NCBI GenBank assembly: GCA_964590135.1
Contig: CAZPVX010000013.1
Span: 62,001-126,000, forward strand
DNA length: 64,000 nucleotides
Source: JBDHWI01 sp964590135
GTDB taxonomy: Bacteria > Chloroflexota > Anaerolineae > J036 > Brachytrichaceae
Direction: 5' to 3'
The notes beneath the pieces were generated by a model. It saw only the letters and a list, made by a program, of their open reading frames with translations, searched no databases and was not told where the DNA came from. Shown here piece after piece: positions 1-7,993 of the stretch (position 1 is its first letter; every line of letters starts with the position of its first letter). A program made the translations under genes and the position numbers.

Positions 1-1
1 G

Positions 2-1051
2 CGCCAGGTGGGCGATGAGATTGGCACGCTCGAAGCCGAACTGAACAAGATCGAGACGCAATTGCTGAATCTGACGGCGGTGTTGCCAAATACACTCGAC
101 GCGCGCACCCCCATTGGCCCGGACGAAGATCACAACGTCATCCTGCGTGTGGAAGAGGGAGTTGTGCCCGCGCTGACATTCCCCGCCAGGCCGCATTGGG
201 AGATCGGGGAAGGTTTGGGGATCATCGATTTTGAACGCGGAGTGAAGTTGAGCGGCAGCCGCTTCTATGTGCTGAATGGCTGGGGCGCGCGGTTGCAGCG
301 TGGGTTGATCGCGTGGATGCTCAACCTGCGCATGGAGCAGGGCTACGAGGAGCGCTATCTGCCCTTCATGGTCAAAGAGCAGACGCTGTTTGCCGCGGGG
401 CAATTGCCCAAGTTTCGCGACAACCTGTATCACGATGCGGAAGAGGATTATTGGATGGTGCCGACGGCAGAGGTGCCATTGACCAACCTGCATGGCGACG
501 AGATTTTGAGCGGCGACGATCTGCCCAGGCGCTACACCGCCTATACACCGTGTTTCCGCCGTGAGAAGATGAGCGCCGGCAAGGATGTGCGCGGCATCAA
601 GCGCGGCCACCAATTCGACAAAGTTGAGATGTACGCCTTCGTCAAGCCGGAAGACAGCGACGCGACACTGGAGCAGATGCGTGAAGACGCCGAGGCGACG
701 CTGAAAGGGCTGGGCCTGACTTATCGCGTCAAGCAATTGTGCAGCGGAGACATCGGTTTTGGCTCGCGCATCACTTACGACTTGGAAGTGTATTCACCCG
801 GCGTGGACGAATGGCTCGAAGTCAGCTCGGTCAGCAACGTCGGCGATTTCCAGGCTCGCCGCGCCAACATCAAGTTCCGCCGCGAGAAGGGCGGCAAGGC
901 CGAGTTTGTCCACACGCTGAATGGCAGTGGTCTGGGTATGCCCCGCACGATGATCGCTGTGCTGGAGAATTTCCAGCAGCAAGATGGCAGCGTGGTGGTG
1001 CCGGAAGTCCTGCGCAGCTTCGTCGGCACAGACGTGATTCGAAAGAAGTAG
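2..1051 (+). CDS. serS: Seryl-tRNA synthetase, 5' end cut by the window
   Basis: This enzyme charges tRNA-Ser with serine in the cytoplasm. The reading frame is already open at the window edge, so the true start lies upstream; about 349 residues are visible out of the usual 420-430. The visible part begins in the N-terminal coiled-coil arm (GDEIGTLEAELNKIE) that contacts the long variable arm of tRNA-Ser. The class II catalytic core follows: motif 2 around FRREKMSAGKD with the downstream RGHQFDKVEMY, and motif 3 as GSGLGMPRTMIAVLEN near the C-terminus. The ending VPEVLRSFVG is typical of SerRS. A 53-bp gap separates it from the next gene on the same strand. Any leader like those seen here for aspS and metG would lie outside the window. 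Confidence 0.96.
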   Translation, partial: RQVGDEIGTLEAELNKIETQLLNLTAVLPNTLDARTPIGPDEDHNVILRVEEGVVPALTFPARPHWEIGEGLGIIDFERGVKLSGSRFYVLNGWGARLQRGLIAWMLNLRMEQGYEERYLPFMVKEQTLFAAGQLPKFRDNLYHDAEEDYWMVPTAEVPLTNLHGDEILSGDDLPRRYTAYTPCFRREKMSAGKDVRGIKRGHQFDKVEMYAFVKPEDSDATLEQMREDAEATLKGLGLTYRVKQLCSGDIGFGSRITYDLEVYSPGVDEWLEVSSVSNVGDFQARRANIKFRREKGGKAEFVHTLNGSGLGMPRTMIAVLENFQQQDGSVVVPEVLRSFVGTDVIRKK

Positions 1052-1104
1052 ATCCCAAAGCATCCTGAACGAAGCGATGAACTTGCGCAGATCAAACTCG
1101 ACAC

Positions 1105-1848
1105 ATGCAAAACCTTCGCTACCCTGATCTGAGAGAACCTTACGCCGGCGCGCTGCGTGAAGCGGTGCAGTTCGCGCTGGCGCAAACGCAGCCCGCCGGC
1201 ATCATCGCCGCCGGCAGCATCCTGCGCGGCAAACCCGATGCCACCAGCGACATCGATCTCTACGTGGTGCATCAACAGCCATGGCGCCAGCGCGTGCAAA
1301 AGTGGTTCAACGGCGTGCCATGCGAGATCTTCATCAACCCGCCGGCGGCCATCGAAAACTACTTCGATGAGGAGTTGGCCGCAGCGCGCCCCATCACTGC
1401 GCACATGCTCGCCACCGGCTTCGTGGCGCTGAACGCCGACCCGATCGTCGATGTGCTGATCCTGCGCGCGAGGAACCTGCTGGCGCAGCCGCCGCGCAGC
1501 AACAACCTTCAACTGATGATGGCGCGCTACACCGCTGCGACGCAATTCGAGGATGCGCTGGATGTGGCCGGCCGCGACATCGCCGCCGCCAGCATGCTTT
1601 TGTGCAAGGCGGTGTCTTCGGCCATCGCCTATTGCTTCGTGGTGCACAACCAGATGATCCCGCGCGAGAAAGACCTGCTGGCCGAGCTGGCTGCAATCGA
1701 TCCAAAAGCTGCCGCCGCCGCGCAGCAGTGCTTTTCGTCAGGCCAATGGCAGGAACGTGTCGCATCTGCCGGCGTGGTGATGGATAGAATCATCGGCGCG
1801 CGCGGCTTCTTCGAGTGGGAGAGCGCGCGCGAATTTATCTCGCACTAA
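1105..1848 (+). CDS. Nucleotidyltransferase-domain protein
   Basis: A 247-residue protein with a Pol-beta-type nucleotidyltransferase signature near residues 35-55: AAGSILRGKPDATSDIDLYV holds the GS motif followed by the paired acidic residues DxD that bind metal. A third strand follows (VPCEIFINPP). The C-terminal 130 residues look all-helical and may be a substrate-binding or HEPN-like domain. The family transfers nucleotides to small molecules or proteins; the substrate cannot be read from the sequence. No HEPN toxin gene lies beside it, so a MNT/HEPN toxin-antitoxin pair is not supported. It is followed 23 bp later by a lipase-like gene on the same strand. Confidence 0.7.
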   Translation: MQNLRYPDLREPYAGALREAVQFALAQTQPAGIIAAGSILRGKPDATSDIDLYVVHQQPWRQRVQKWFNGVPCEIFINPPAAIENYFDEELAAARPITAHMLATGFVALNADPIVDVLILRARNLLAQPPRSNNLQLMMARYTAATQFEDALDVAGRDIAAASMLLCKAVSSAIAYCFVVHNQMIPREKDLLAELAAIDPKAAAAAQQCFSSGQWQERVASAGVVMDRIIGARGFFEWESAREFISH

Positions 1849-1859
1849 AACAGAGGGGA

Positions 1860-1865
1860 TACACT
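1860..1865 (+). promoter_or_regulatory. -10 box of a likely leaderless start
   Basis: TACACT lies 6 bases before the ATG at 1872 and no Shine-Dalgarno sequence is present. It fits the pattern of leaderless starts seen repeatedly in this window. Confidence 0.45.
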
Positions 1866-1871
1866 TCTCGC

Positions 1872-2618
1872 ATGAACGAACCCATCGTGCTGATTGGCGG
1901 TTTCGGCTCGCACTGGACGGACTACCGACCAGCGGCGCGCAGGCTGGCGAATGTGTCGCAGCGGCGCGTGTTCATCGCCGGCATCAACCGCCTCACCTGG
2001 GCGCTGGGCGGCCTCAGCAACTACAGCGTGCTGGTCGATCGCGCTCACGCCGCCATCAATCATGCTTTGCAAGTCACCGGCGCGCAAAAGGTCATCGTTG
2101 TAGGCCACAGCGCCGGCGGCGTGATCGGTCGCGCATATCTTGGCGACAAAACAGTGAAGGCCTATCTCAATGCCTATCATGGCTATGACCGAGTCTCGCG
2201 GCTGTACATGATCGGCAGTCCGCTTGTGGCTGTGGGGGACGTGCCGCGGCGCGCGATGCACGCCGCATCGTGGGTCGATCAGACCTACCCAGGCGCGTTT
2301 TTTGCCAACAAGGGCGTGCAATACATGGTCGTGCGCGGCAAATACATCGAAGGCAAACTCAACGGCGATTCGCGCCAGCGCGAAGCCTATTTCAACTATC
2401 GCTTCATCAGCGATTGGGGATCGCAGTGGGGGGATGGTGTGGTGCCGCTGTCGCTCAGCCAGCTTGAGGGCGCGGCCACGCTCGAACTTGAGGGCATCGC
2501 GCATTCTCCGGGCTGGCCGCGCTGGTTCTTTAGCGATGAAGAAACGATCCGCTCATGGTGGTCGTATTTTGACCTCGGTGACGCGCCAACCCTGGATCGA
2601 AAAGAGATGCTTGTCTGA
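1872..2618 (+). CDS. Alpha/beta hydrolase, lipase-like
   Basis: A 248-residue alpha/beta hydrolase. It begins with a hydrophobic strand and oxyanion-hole region (IVLIGGFGS). The nucleophile elbow GHSAGGVIGRAY is near residue 78 and supplies the catalytic serine. A later Asp in WGDGVVPLS and a His in GIAHSPGWPRW are good triad partners. This arrangement is common in triacylglycerol-lipase-like and PGAP1-like esterases; the substrate is unknown. I see no signal peptide, so it should be cytoplasmic. An upstream in-frame start at 1815 is possible, but the ATG at 1872 is preferred because the hydrolase fold starts directly after it and a -10 box sits 6 bases upstream. Confidence 0.72.
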   Translation: MNEPIVLIGGFGSHWTDYRPAARRLANVSQRRVFIAGINRLTWALGGLSNYSVLVDRAHAAINHALQVTGAQKVIVVGHSAGGVIGRAYLGDKTVKAYLNAYHGYDRVSRLYMIGSPLVAVGDVPRRAMHAASWVDQTYPGAFFANKGVQYMVVRGKYIEGKLNGDSRQREAYFNYRFISDWGSQWGDGVVPLSLSQLEGAATLELEGIAHSPGWPRWFFSDEETIRSWWSYFDLGDAPTLDRKEMLV

Positions 2619-2684
2619 TTCGGTGATTTGTCGCTGCGCATCTGGCAATTGCGCTTCGCCTTGCCACGCGGTCGACACTCCGCG

Positions 2685-4112
2685 CTATTTGTCGGTGCCC
2701 TGGAATGCGGGCAGGAAGGTGCGATTGTTCAGCACCTCATACACATAGTTGTCTGAAAGTGGCACGCCGCGCGTGCTGCCGCCGATGGCGTAGAACTGCG
2801 TGCTGGTGGATGCAACGCCGGCGTTACGCCATTCGCCCAGGCGCTGCTGCGGCAATTCAAACGGCACCCACTTGTTTGCGTTCGGGTCATACTGCTCGTT
2901 GAAGCCGACGAAGCCGTTGATGCCGCCGCCGATCGCATACAGCGCCGCACCCACCTGAGCCAGCCCCAATCCGCCGCGCGGGATCGTCATCGGCGCGCAT
3001 TCGCCCCAGGCGTTTGCAGCTATGTCGAACACTTCACAGATGTTGTATTCACGCTGGCCGTCGAATCCGCCAACGGCATAGATGCGGTTGTTCAACACGG
3101 CGGCAGCAAGCTGGCTGCGCGGTGTAGGCAGCGCCGGCGACTGTGTCCAGCGCCCGCTTGCAATGTCAAACACCCACATCTCGACATTCAATCCGCTCAG
3201 CGTGCGCCCGCCCAGCACATAGACGCGATTGCCCTGCGCCACTACTGCATGCCCAGCCACCGGCTTCGGCAGCGCCGGCAACACTTTCCACTTGCCGCTC
3301 TTCAGCTCCAATGCCTCAAAGCGATCCGTCGCAATTGTGCCGGCAGCTGTGCCGCCCGGCACATAGATCACGCCGTCTACGATGGCCGCACCCGTGTTCA
3401 TCACTGGCGTCGGCTTGCTCGGTGCTTCCGACCAGGCGTCAGCTTGTGGGTCATAGATCAGCACTTCGCTGGATGGCGCGCGATCCACCTCGCCGCCGAT
3501 CACATAGATCTGGTTGTTCACAGCCACCGCCGCCATGCGCGAGCGCGCAGTCCGCACCGAAGCGCGCGGGTGCCAGCGCGAAGGGGTCGCCGGCGATTCA
3601 GCCACGGCGGTGTTGGGAAGATTCTCGCCCAACAGCGCGTCGCCGGCTTGTAGCGCAGCGTCGGGGCTTGCGGGCTGCATCAGGCCGAGTGCGAGCACAG
3701 CAAATGCGAGCATCGCCAGCACCATCGCGGCCTTGCGCGCCAGTGACAGCGGCGGCAGGGGTTGCGGGTTTGGCGCGACCGGCACCGGCGCAATCACAGG
3801 TTGCGTGGGTTGCGCTTCGGATGCATCGATGAACGCCTCAACCGATGCGGCCTGCGCATCCGTAGCCGGCGCTTGCTCAGCGTCGGGGGCTGGCGCAATG
3901 CCGGCGTCCACCCAGCCATTGCGCACCGCCATCATCGTCACCTCGGTGCGCGACTGCGCCTCCAACTTGGTGAAAATGTTGCGCAGATGCACACGGACAG
4001 TGTTTGGGCTGACGTTCAGTTGCGCGGCAATTTCCTTGTTGCCGATGCCCGTCGCCACCAACCGCACCACCTCCAACTCGCGCTCGGTGAGCGGCTCTTT
4101 TGGCTCCGCCAT
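2685..4112 (-). CDS. Membrane-tethered LuxR-type regulator with kelch beta-propeller
   Basis: A 475-residue fusion. Residues 8-65 form a LuxR/GerE helix-turn-helix (LTERELEVVRLVATGIGNKEIAAQLNVSPNTVRVHLRNIFTKL, shown here only by its hallmark spacing and ends). A Pro/Ala-rich linker (about 70-122) leads to one predicted membrane helix at about 125-145 (AAMVLAMLAFAVLALGLM). The remainder is six kelch repeats, each with a GG pair after a hydrophobic strand (IYVIGG, IYVPGG, VYVLGG, IYAVGG, LYAIGG, FYAIGG) and a conserved Trp, which should close a six-bladed propeller. The topology implies a cytoplasmic DNA-binding domain and an outside sensor, like ToxR/CadC-type one-component regulators. The ligand and target genes are unknown. 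It is transcribed alone. Confidence 0.82.
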   Translation of the reverse strand: MAEPKEPLTERELEVVRLVATGIGNKEIAAQLNVSPNTVRVHLRNIFTKLEAQSRTEVTMMAVRNGWVDAGIAPAPDAEQAPATDAQAASVEAFIDASEAQPTQPVIAPVPVAPNPQPLPPLSLARKAAMVLAMLAFAVLALGLMQPASPDAALQAGDALLGENLPNTAVAESPATPSRWHPRASVRTARSRMAAVAVNNQIYVIGGEVDRAPSSEVLIYDPQADAWSEAPSKPTPVMNTGAAIVDGVIYVPGGTAAGTIATDRFEALELKSGKWKVLPALPKPVAGHAVVAQGNRVYVLGGRTLSGLNVEMWVFDIASGRWTQSPALPTPRSQLAAAVLNNRIYAVGGFDGQREYNICEVFDIAANAWGECAPMTIPRGGLGLAQVGAALYAIGGGINGFVGFNEQYDPNANKWVPFELPQQRLGEWRNAGVASTSTQFYAIGGSTRGVPLSDNYVYEVLNNRTFLPAFQGTDK

Positions 4113-4184
4113 AGGGAAGCGATTATAGAGATGAGAGATGAGCTATTTCAGAAAATCGATTCTTGGATTGCGGTTCAGTGACGA

Positions 4185-5195
4185 TCAATCCACATTCAAC
4201 AATTGCACGGCGAACTCTCTCCACGCCACATTGATCCGTATGTCAGTCATCAGCGCGATCTCGCCAACGCTGGCATCACCATTCAACACATCCCGCGCCT
4301 CTTCGATCGCAGCGTAGCTGAGTTTGGTTGTGTCGCCCTTCAGCCGGCGCACCGCTTCGCGCAGAATCGCGCGTTGCAGGCCGGCGCTCAGTCCCCGCCA
4401 CCCCGAGCGATCCACCTTCACGGATCCACTTTCTTCGGTGGCGATGCGGTCGAATGTTTCGCGTGTCGTCGTTTCAACGATCTCGAAATCCGAAGCGAGC
4501 GTGTCGGCCAGCCGCGCGAGCGTGGTGCGGATGTTGGGATTGTATTGCGCCAGCAGCGGCAACAATTCATGCCGGATGCGATTGCGCGTGTGATGCAGCA
4601 CGTCGTCGTTGCTCGCGTCGTGCCGCCAGCCCAGTTTGCGTTCGTGGCAATACTGCTCGATCTCCTCGCGCGTGATGCGCAGCATGGGCCGCACGGCAGT
4701 GAGATGGGGCGCGCCAGGCAATGGGCTGCGCGCGCTCATGCCACGCAAGCCGGCCAATCCAGCGCCGCGCAGCAGTCGCAACAACACCGTCTCGGCCTGG
4801 TCGCCGGCGTGATGCGCCAGTGCCACACTCGTTGCGCCGTGCTTCGTCGCCGCGTCAGCGAGAAAAGCATAGCGCGCATCGCGGGCGGCCACTTCGATGG
4901 AGACCTTATGGGATTTAGCCAACGCCCTCACGTCTGCGTGGCCAATCTCGCATGGCACGCCGCGCTGTGTCGCAAACCCCTGTACAAATTGCGCGTCATC
5001 GTCTGATTCGCCGGCGCGCAGATGATGATTCAGGTGCGCAATGATGAATGCCGGTTTGCCCTCGCGCATCGCCAGCGCCGCGTCCGCCAGGCAGATCGAA
5101 TCTGCGCCGCCCGACACGGCCAGCACAACGGCGCGGTCGCCGGCCAGCGCCTGCGAGACCGTCATGCGAATGCGGGAAACCTGATTCGAAATCAT
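4185..5195 (-). CDS. tilS: tRNA(Ile)-lysidine synthetase
   Basis: TilS uses ATP and lysine to convert C34 of the AUA-reading tRNA-Ile to lysidine, an essential step. The PP-loop SGGADS is at residues 28-33 of the 336-residue form chosen here, followed by typical TilS motifs (IAHLNHHLR, ARDARYAFL, ALAHHAGDQAETVLLRLLRG and the RPML region). The start at 5195 is chosen because the frame upstream of it (to 5282) has no resemblance to the family and overlaps repeat-like intergenic text. It is shorter than the roughly 430-residue E. coli enzyme and lacks a clear C-terminal domain, as in several compact TilS proteins. It is followed by the LuxR-kelch gene on the same strand after a 72-bp gap. Confidence 0.93.
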   Translation of the reverse strand: MISNQVSRIRMTVSQALAGDRAVVLAVSGGADSICLADAALAMREGKPAFIIAHLNHHLRAGESDDDAQFVQGFATQRGVPCEIGHADVRALAKSHKVSIEVAARDARYAFLADAATKHGATSVALAHHAGDQAETVLLRLLRGAGLAGLRGMSARSPLPGAPHLTAVRPMLRITREEIEQYCHERKLGWRHDASNDDVLHHTRNRIRHELLPLLAQYNPNIRTTLARLADTLASDFEIVETTTRETFDRIATEESGSVKVDRSGWRGLSAGLQRAILREAVRRLKGDTTKLSYAAIEEARDVLNGDASVGEIALMTDIRINVAWREFAVQLLNVD

Positions 5196-5288
5196 TTTCT
5201 GCTTGGCGGGATTTCCAGGATGAGCGAGCTGGCTATATGTTATTGGCCAAATGCATATCGCGAGTTTTCTGTGAATTGTCATTCATGG

Positions 5289-5921
5289 TCATTCATCCTG
5301 TTTGCCTTGCTGATCGTGTCCAGCCCAAATCTGCGCAGCGACTTTGCGGGCGGCCGCGCCGCGATGGCTGATGGCGTGCTTTTCGGTGGAAGTCAATTCA
5401 GCCATGCCGGCGCCGGATTGTGTGACGAATACCGGATCGAAGCCAAAGCCATTTTCGCCGCGCTTCTCGCGGCCGATGCGCCCTTCACAGATGCCCTGAA
5501 TGATCGTCTCTTCGCCGGCCGGCGAGATCAGCGCCATCACGCAGCGAAAGCGCGCGCTGCGCTGCGCATCTGGCACGCCGGCCATCTCAGCCAGCAGCGC
5601 CGCGCAGCCGTCGCCGTCTGGCGCGCTCTTGTGATAGCGCGCCGATTTCACGCCCGGCCGGCCGCCCAGCGCATCCACCTCCAGGCCGGAGTCGTCGGCC
5701 AGCACCCACAAGCCGGCGCGGCCTTTCACGGCTGCAGCAAACGCGCGCGCCTTGATCTGTGCATTGCCGATGTAGTCGCTGGCGGTTTCGTCTGGGTCGA
5801 GCGTCAGGCCGAGCTCGGCCGGCGTGTGCAGGTGAACGGCAGCGCCGGCCAGCGCAAAAATCTCGCGCATCTCTTGCAGCTTGTGCGCGTTGTTGGAGGC
5901 GATCAACACATCAATCGTCAT
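5289..5921 (-). CDS. rdgB: Non-canonical purine NTP pyrophosphatase (RdgB/HAM1)
   Basis: A house-cleaning enzyme that hydrolyses ITP, dITP and XTP to monophosphates and so keeps deaminated purines out of nucleic acids. The 210-residue protein opens with the signature VLIASNNAHKLQEM, followed by ADDSGLEVDALGGRPGVKSARY and GFGFDPVF, which hold the catalytic acidic and phosphate-binding residues. The frame stays open upstream to 6155, but that part is the antisense of the biotin carrier gene. The ATG at 5921 fits the family exactly and has a -10 box (TAGTAT) 7 bases upstream, so it is probably leaderless. Confidence 0.94.
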   Translation of the reverse strand: MTIDVLIASNNAHKLQEMREIFALAGAAVHLHTPAELGLTLDPDETASDYIGNAQIKARAFAAAVKGRAGLWVLADDSGLEVDALGGRPGVKSARYHKSAPDGDGCAALLAEMAGVPDAQRSARFRCVMALISPAGEETIIQGICEGRIGREKRGENGFGFDPVFVTQSGAGMAELTSTEKHAISHRGAAARKVAAQIWAGHDQQGKQDE

Positions 5922-5927
5922 GACCGA

Positions 5928-5934
5928 TATACTA
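5928..5934. promoter_or_regulatory. Overlapping divergent -10 boxes in a 21-bp intergenic gap
   Basis: The plus strand reads TATACT at 5928-5933, 9 bases before the biotin carrier ATG. The minus strand reads TAGTAT at 5934-5929, 7 bases before the rdgB ATG. The whole gap between the two start codons is 21 bp, so both mRNAs should start at or next to their ATG and the two promoters cannot be occupied at once. Confidence 0.55.
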
Positions 5935-5942
5935 CCGGACAC

Positions 5943-6437
5943 ATGAAGTACCTGACCAACATCGGCGAACACACCTACATCATCGACATCAATCAGGATG
6001 GCGAAGTGTTGTTGGATGGTGAGCGGCGCGCGCTTGACCTGCGCAACATTGACGCCGGCTTGTACTCGCTGCTGCTCGATAACAAGTCGTTCGAGGCGCT
6101 TGTCGAAGAAGAGGACGGCGTGTATCGCGTGTTGATCAATGGCGTGCTGTATCACGTGCAGGTGGCTGATGAGCGCTCAAAGCGATTGGCCGAAGCCGCC
6201 GGCGCGTTTACCCCCACCAGCGGTGACATCAACATCAAGTCACCCATGCCCGGCCTCATCGTCGCCATCCCAGTTGCCGAAGGGCAAACCGTGAAGAAGG
6301 GTCAAGTCGTCGCGGTGCTGGAAAGCATGAAGATGGAGAATGAGTTGAAAGCGCCGCGCGAAGGCACCATCACGGGCATCAAGGTGCAACCGCGCCAGAC
6401 CGTCGAGCAGGGCCAGGTGCTGCTCAGCATCGCGTGA
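5943..6437 (+). CDS. Biotin carboxyl carrier-type (biotinyl/lipoyl-domain) protein
   Basis: A 164-residue protein whose C-terminal 75 residues form a biotinyl domain. The biotin attachment motif ESMKMEN carries the target lysine at residue 130, and the hammerhead fold is shown by SPMPGLIVAIPVAEGQTVKKGQVV before it and APREGTITGIKVQPRQTVEQGQVL after it. The N-terminal 85 residues resemble the leading part of free-standing carriers that work with acyl-CoA carboxylases or Na+-pumping decarboxylases. No carboxylase subunit lies nearby, so its partner must be encoded elsewhere. The ATG at 5943 is chosen over upstream in-frame starts, which run antisense through rdgB. Confidence 0.88.
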   Translation: MKYLTNIGEHTYIIDINQDGEVLLDGERRALDLRNIDAGLYSLLLDNKSFEALVEEEDGVYRVLINGVLYHVQVADERSKRLAEAAGAFTPTSGDINIKSPMPGLIVAIPVAEGQTVKKGQVVAVLESMKMENELKAPREGTITGIKVQPRQTVEQGQVLLSIA

Positions 6438-6635
6438 TTGGCGGCAGGCGCCTGTTCGGTGCGCGAGTGATTCGGAGCCACCCGGCTCTACCGTATGGCG
6501 GACGCGGTGCTTGCGATGTTGTTTGCATTGCTGAGCCGGCGCCTCTCCCTGGCAGCCGCGCTGCACGCGGTTGATTTTTAGGGCGCGATCTTCTCCATTT
6601 GCCAATTGCCCGTTCCTGATTACAAATGTCTGCCA

Positions 6636-7937
6636 ATGACCTCTTCAGCAGAACACCTCTTTGAGGCCGCGCAAACGGTATTGCCCGGCGGCGTAAGCGC
6701 CACCGCCCGCCGCAATGCGGCGCTCGGCCACCCGTTCTACATCTCGCGCGGCGACGGCGCGTATGTCTACGACCTCGATGGCAAGCCGCACATCGACCTG
6801 TGCCTGTCACATGGCGCTTCGCTGCTGGGCCACAACCACCCAGCGATCAAAGCCGGCGTCCAACGCGCGCTTGACCTCGGCGTGCTGTGCGCAGCCGAGA
6901 CCGAACACCAGATTGCTCTTGCGAAGCAAATGCGCGAGATGGTGCCATGCGCCGAGATGTCGCGCTTCAGCACCAGCGGCACCGAGACGATGATGCATGC
7001 GCTGCGACTGGCGCGCGCCGCCACCGGACGCGACCTCATCATCAAGTTCGAAGGCCATTTTCACGGTTATTCTGATTTCCTGAATTTCAGTTGGGCGCCC
7101 CCGCTGGATAAAGCCGGCGACCCGCAGCACCCCGCGCCGTATCCAGAGAGCGCCGGCATCCCGGCCGTCGCGCAGCAAACGCTTGTCGTCGTGCCATTCA
7201 ACGATCCCGCAGCGTTGAAGCAAGCCTTTGCGCAGCATGGTGACAAGGTGGCTGCGCTGGTGATGGAGCCGGTGAATTACGACTCGGGCTGCATCCCGCC
7301 CGCGCCGGGCTTTGCGCAACTTTGCCGCGCGCTATGTGATCAGCATGGCGCGCTGCTGCTCTTCGACGAAGTGCTGACTGCGTTTCGCATGGCGAAGGGC
7401 GGCGCGCAGGAATATCTTGGCGTCGTGCCGGACCTCGCGGTGCTGGGCAAGGCCTTTGGCGCCGGCATGCCGATCAGCGCGATTGCTGGCAAGCGAGAAG
7501 TGATGATGCACCTGCGGCCGGCGGGAGAGTCCGAGATGAGCGGCACGTATCTTTCGCACCTCACGGCGGTGTTCGCGGCGCAGGCGGCGCTGAAGGAATA
7601 CAGCAGGGCCGGCTTCTACGAGCGGCTCGACGCGCTGGGCGAATATTTCTACGGTGAGTTTCAGCGCCGGATCGACAAGCGCGGCGTGAAGCTGCGCTTG
7701 CAGCATGTCGGCCCGCGCTTTGGGCTGTATTTCGGCATTGACCCACAGCAGCCGGTGCGAAACTATCGCGACGCGGCGCGTCAAAACAGCGCGCAATTGC
7801 TCGCATTCGTGCGTGGCGTCATCCAGCGCGGGGTGTATTTTCACGTCTCGGCGCATCACGGTTTTTCATCGGCGCACACTGAAGCCGATCTCGACAAGGC
7901 GCTCACCGCGATTGACGGGGCGCTTGCAGATTTGTAA
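6636..7937 (+). CDS. Class III aminotransferase, glutamate-1-semialdehyde aminomutase-like
   Basis: A 433-residue PLP enzyme of fold type I. The cofactor lysine is K272 in VLGKAFGAGMPISA; the Asp of LLFDEVLTAFR binds the pyridine nitrogen; FSTSGTETMMHALRLARAATGR contains the phosphate-binding segment. The closest named relative is HemL, but the gene pairs with an M81-type peptidase rather than with other haem genes. Aminotransferases of this class next to MlrC-like enzymes are usually annotated as general aspartate-aminotransferase-family proteins. I therefore do not assign hemL. The ATG at 6636 is favoured by the domain start and a weak TACAAA box 9 bases upstream. Confidence 0.82.
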   Translation: MTSSAEHLFEAAQTVLPGGVSATARRNAALGHPFYISRGDGAYVYDLDGKPHIDLCLSHGASLLGHNHPAIKAGVQRALDLGVLCAAETEHQIALAKQMREMVPCAEMSRFSTSGTETMMHALRLARAATGRDLIIKFEGHFHGYSDFLNFSWAPPLDKAGDPQHPAPYPESAGIPAVAQQTLVVVPFNDPAALKQAFAQHGDKVAALVMEPVNYDSGCIPPAPGFAQLCRALCDQHGALLLFDEVLTAFRMAKGGAQEYLGVVPDLAVLGKAFGAGMPISAIAGKREVMMHLRPAGESEMSGTYLSHLTAVFAAQAALKEYSRAGFYERLDALGEYFYGEFQRRIDKRGVKLRLQHVGPRFGLYFGIDPQQPVRNYRDAARQNSAQLLAFVRGVIQRGVYFHVSAHHGFSSAHTEADLDKALTAIDGALADL

Positions 7938-7993
7938 TTGATCATTGGCAATTGCTGCGCAGCGACAGCGTCAATTGCCCATCACATTCCCCT

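Noticed and set aside
775..1647. A 290-codon minus-strand frame across serS and the nucleotidyltransferase
   Set aside because: It is antisense to two well-supported genes, with no domain and no ribosome-binding site.
1105..2618. MNT/HEPN toxin-antitoxin pair
   Set aside because: The partner gene is an alpha/beta hydrolase, not a HEPN protein.
6636..7937. Firm assignment as hemL
   Set aside because: Motifs fit class III aminotransferases in general and the neighbour is an M81 peptidase, with no haem gene nearby.
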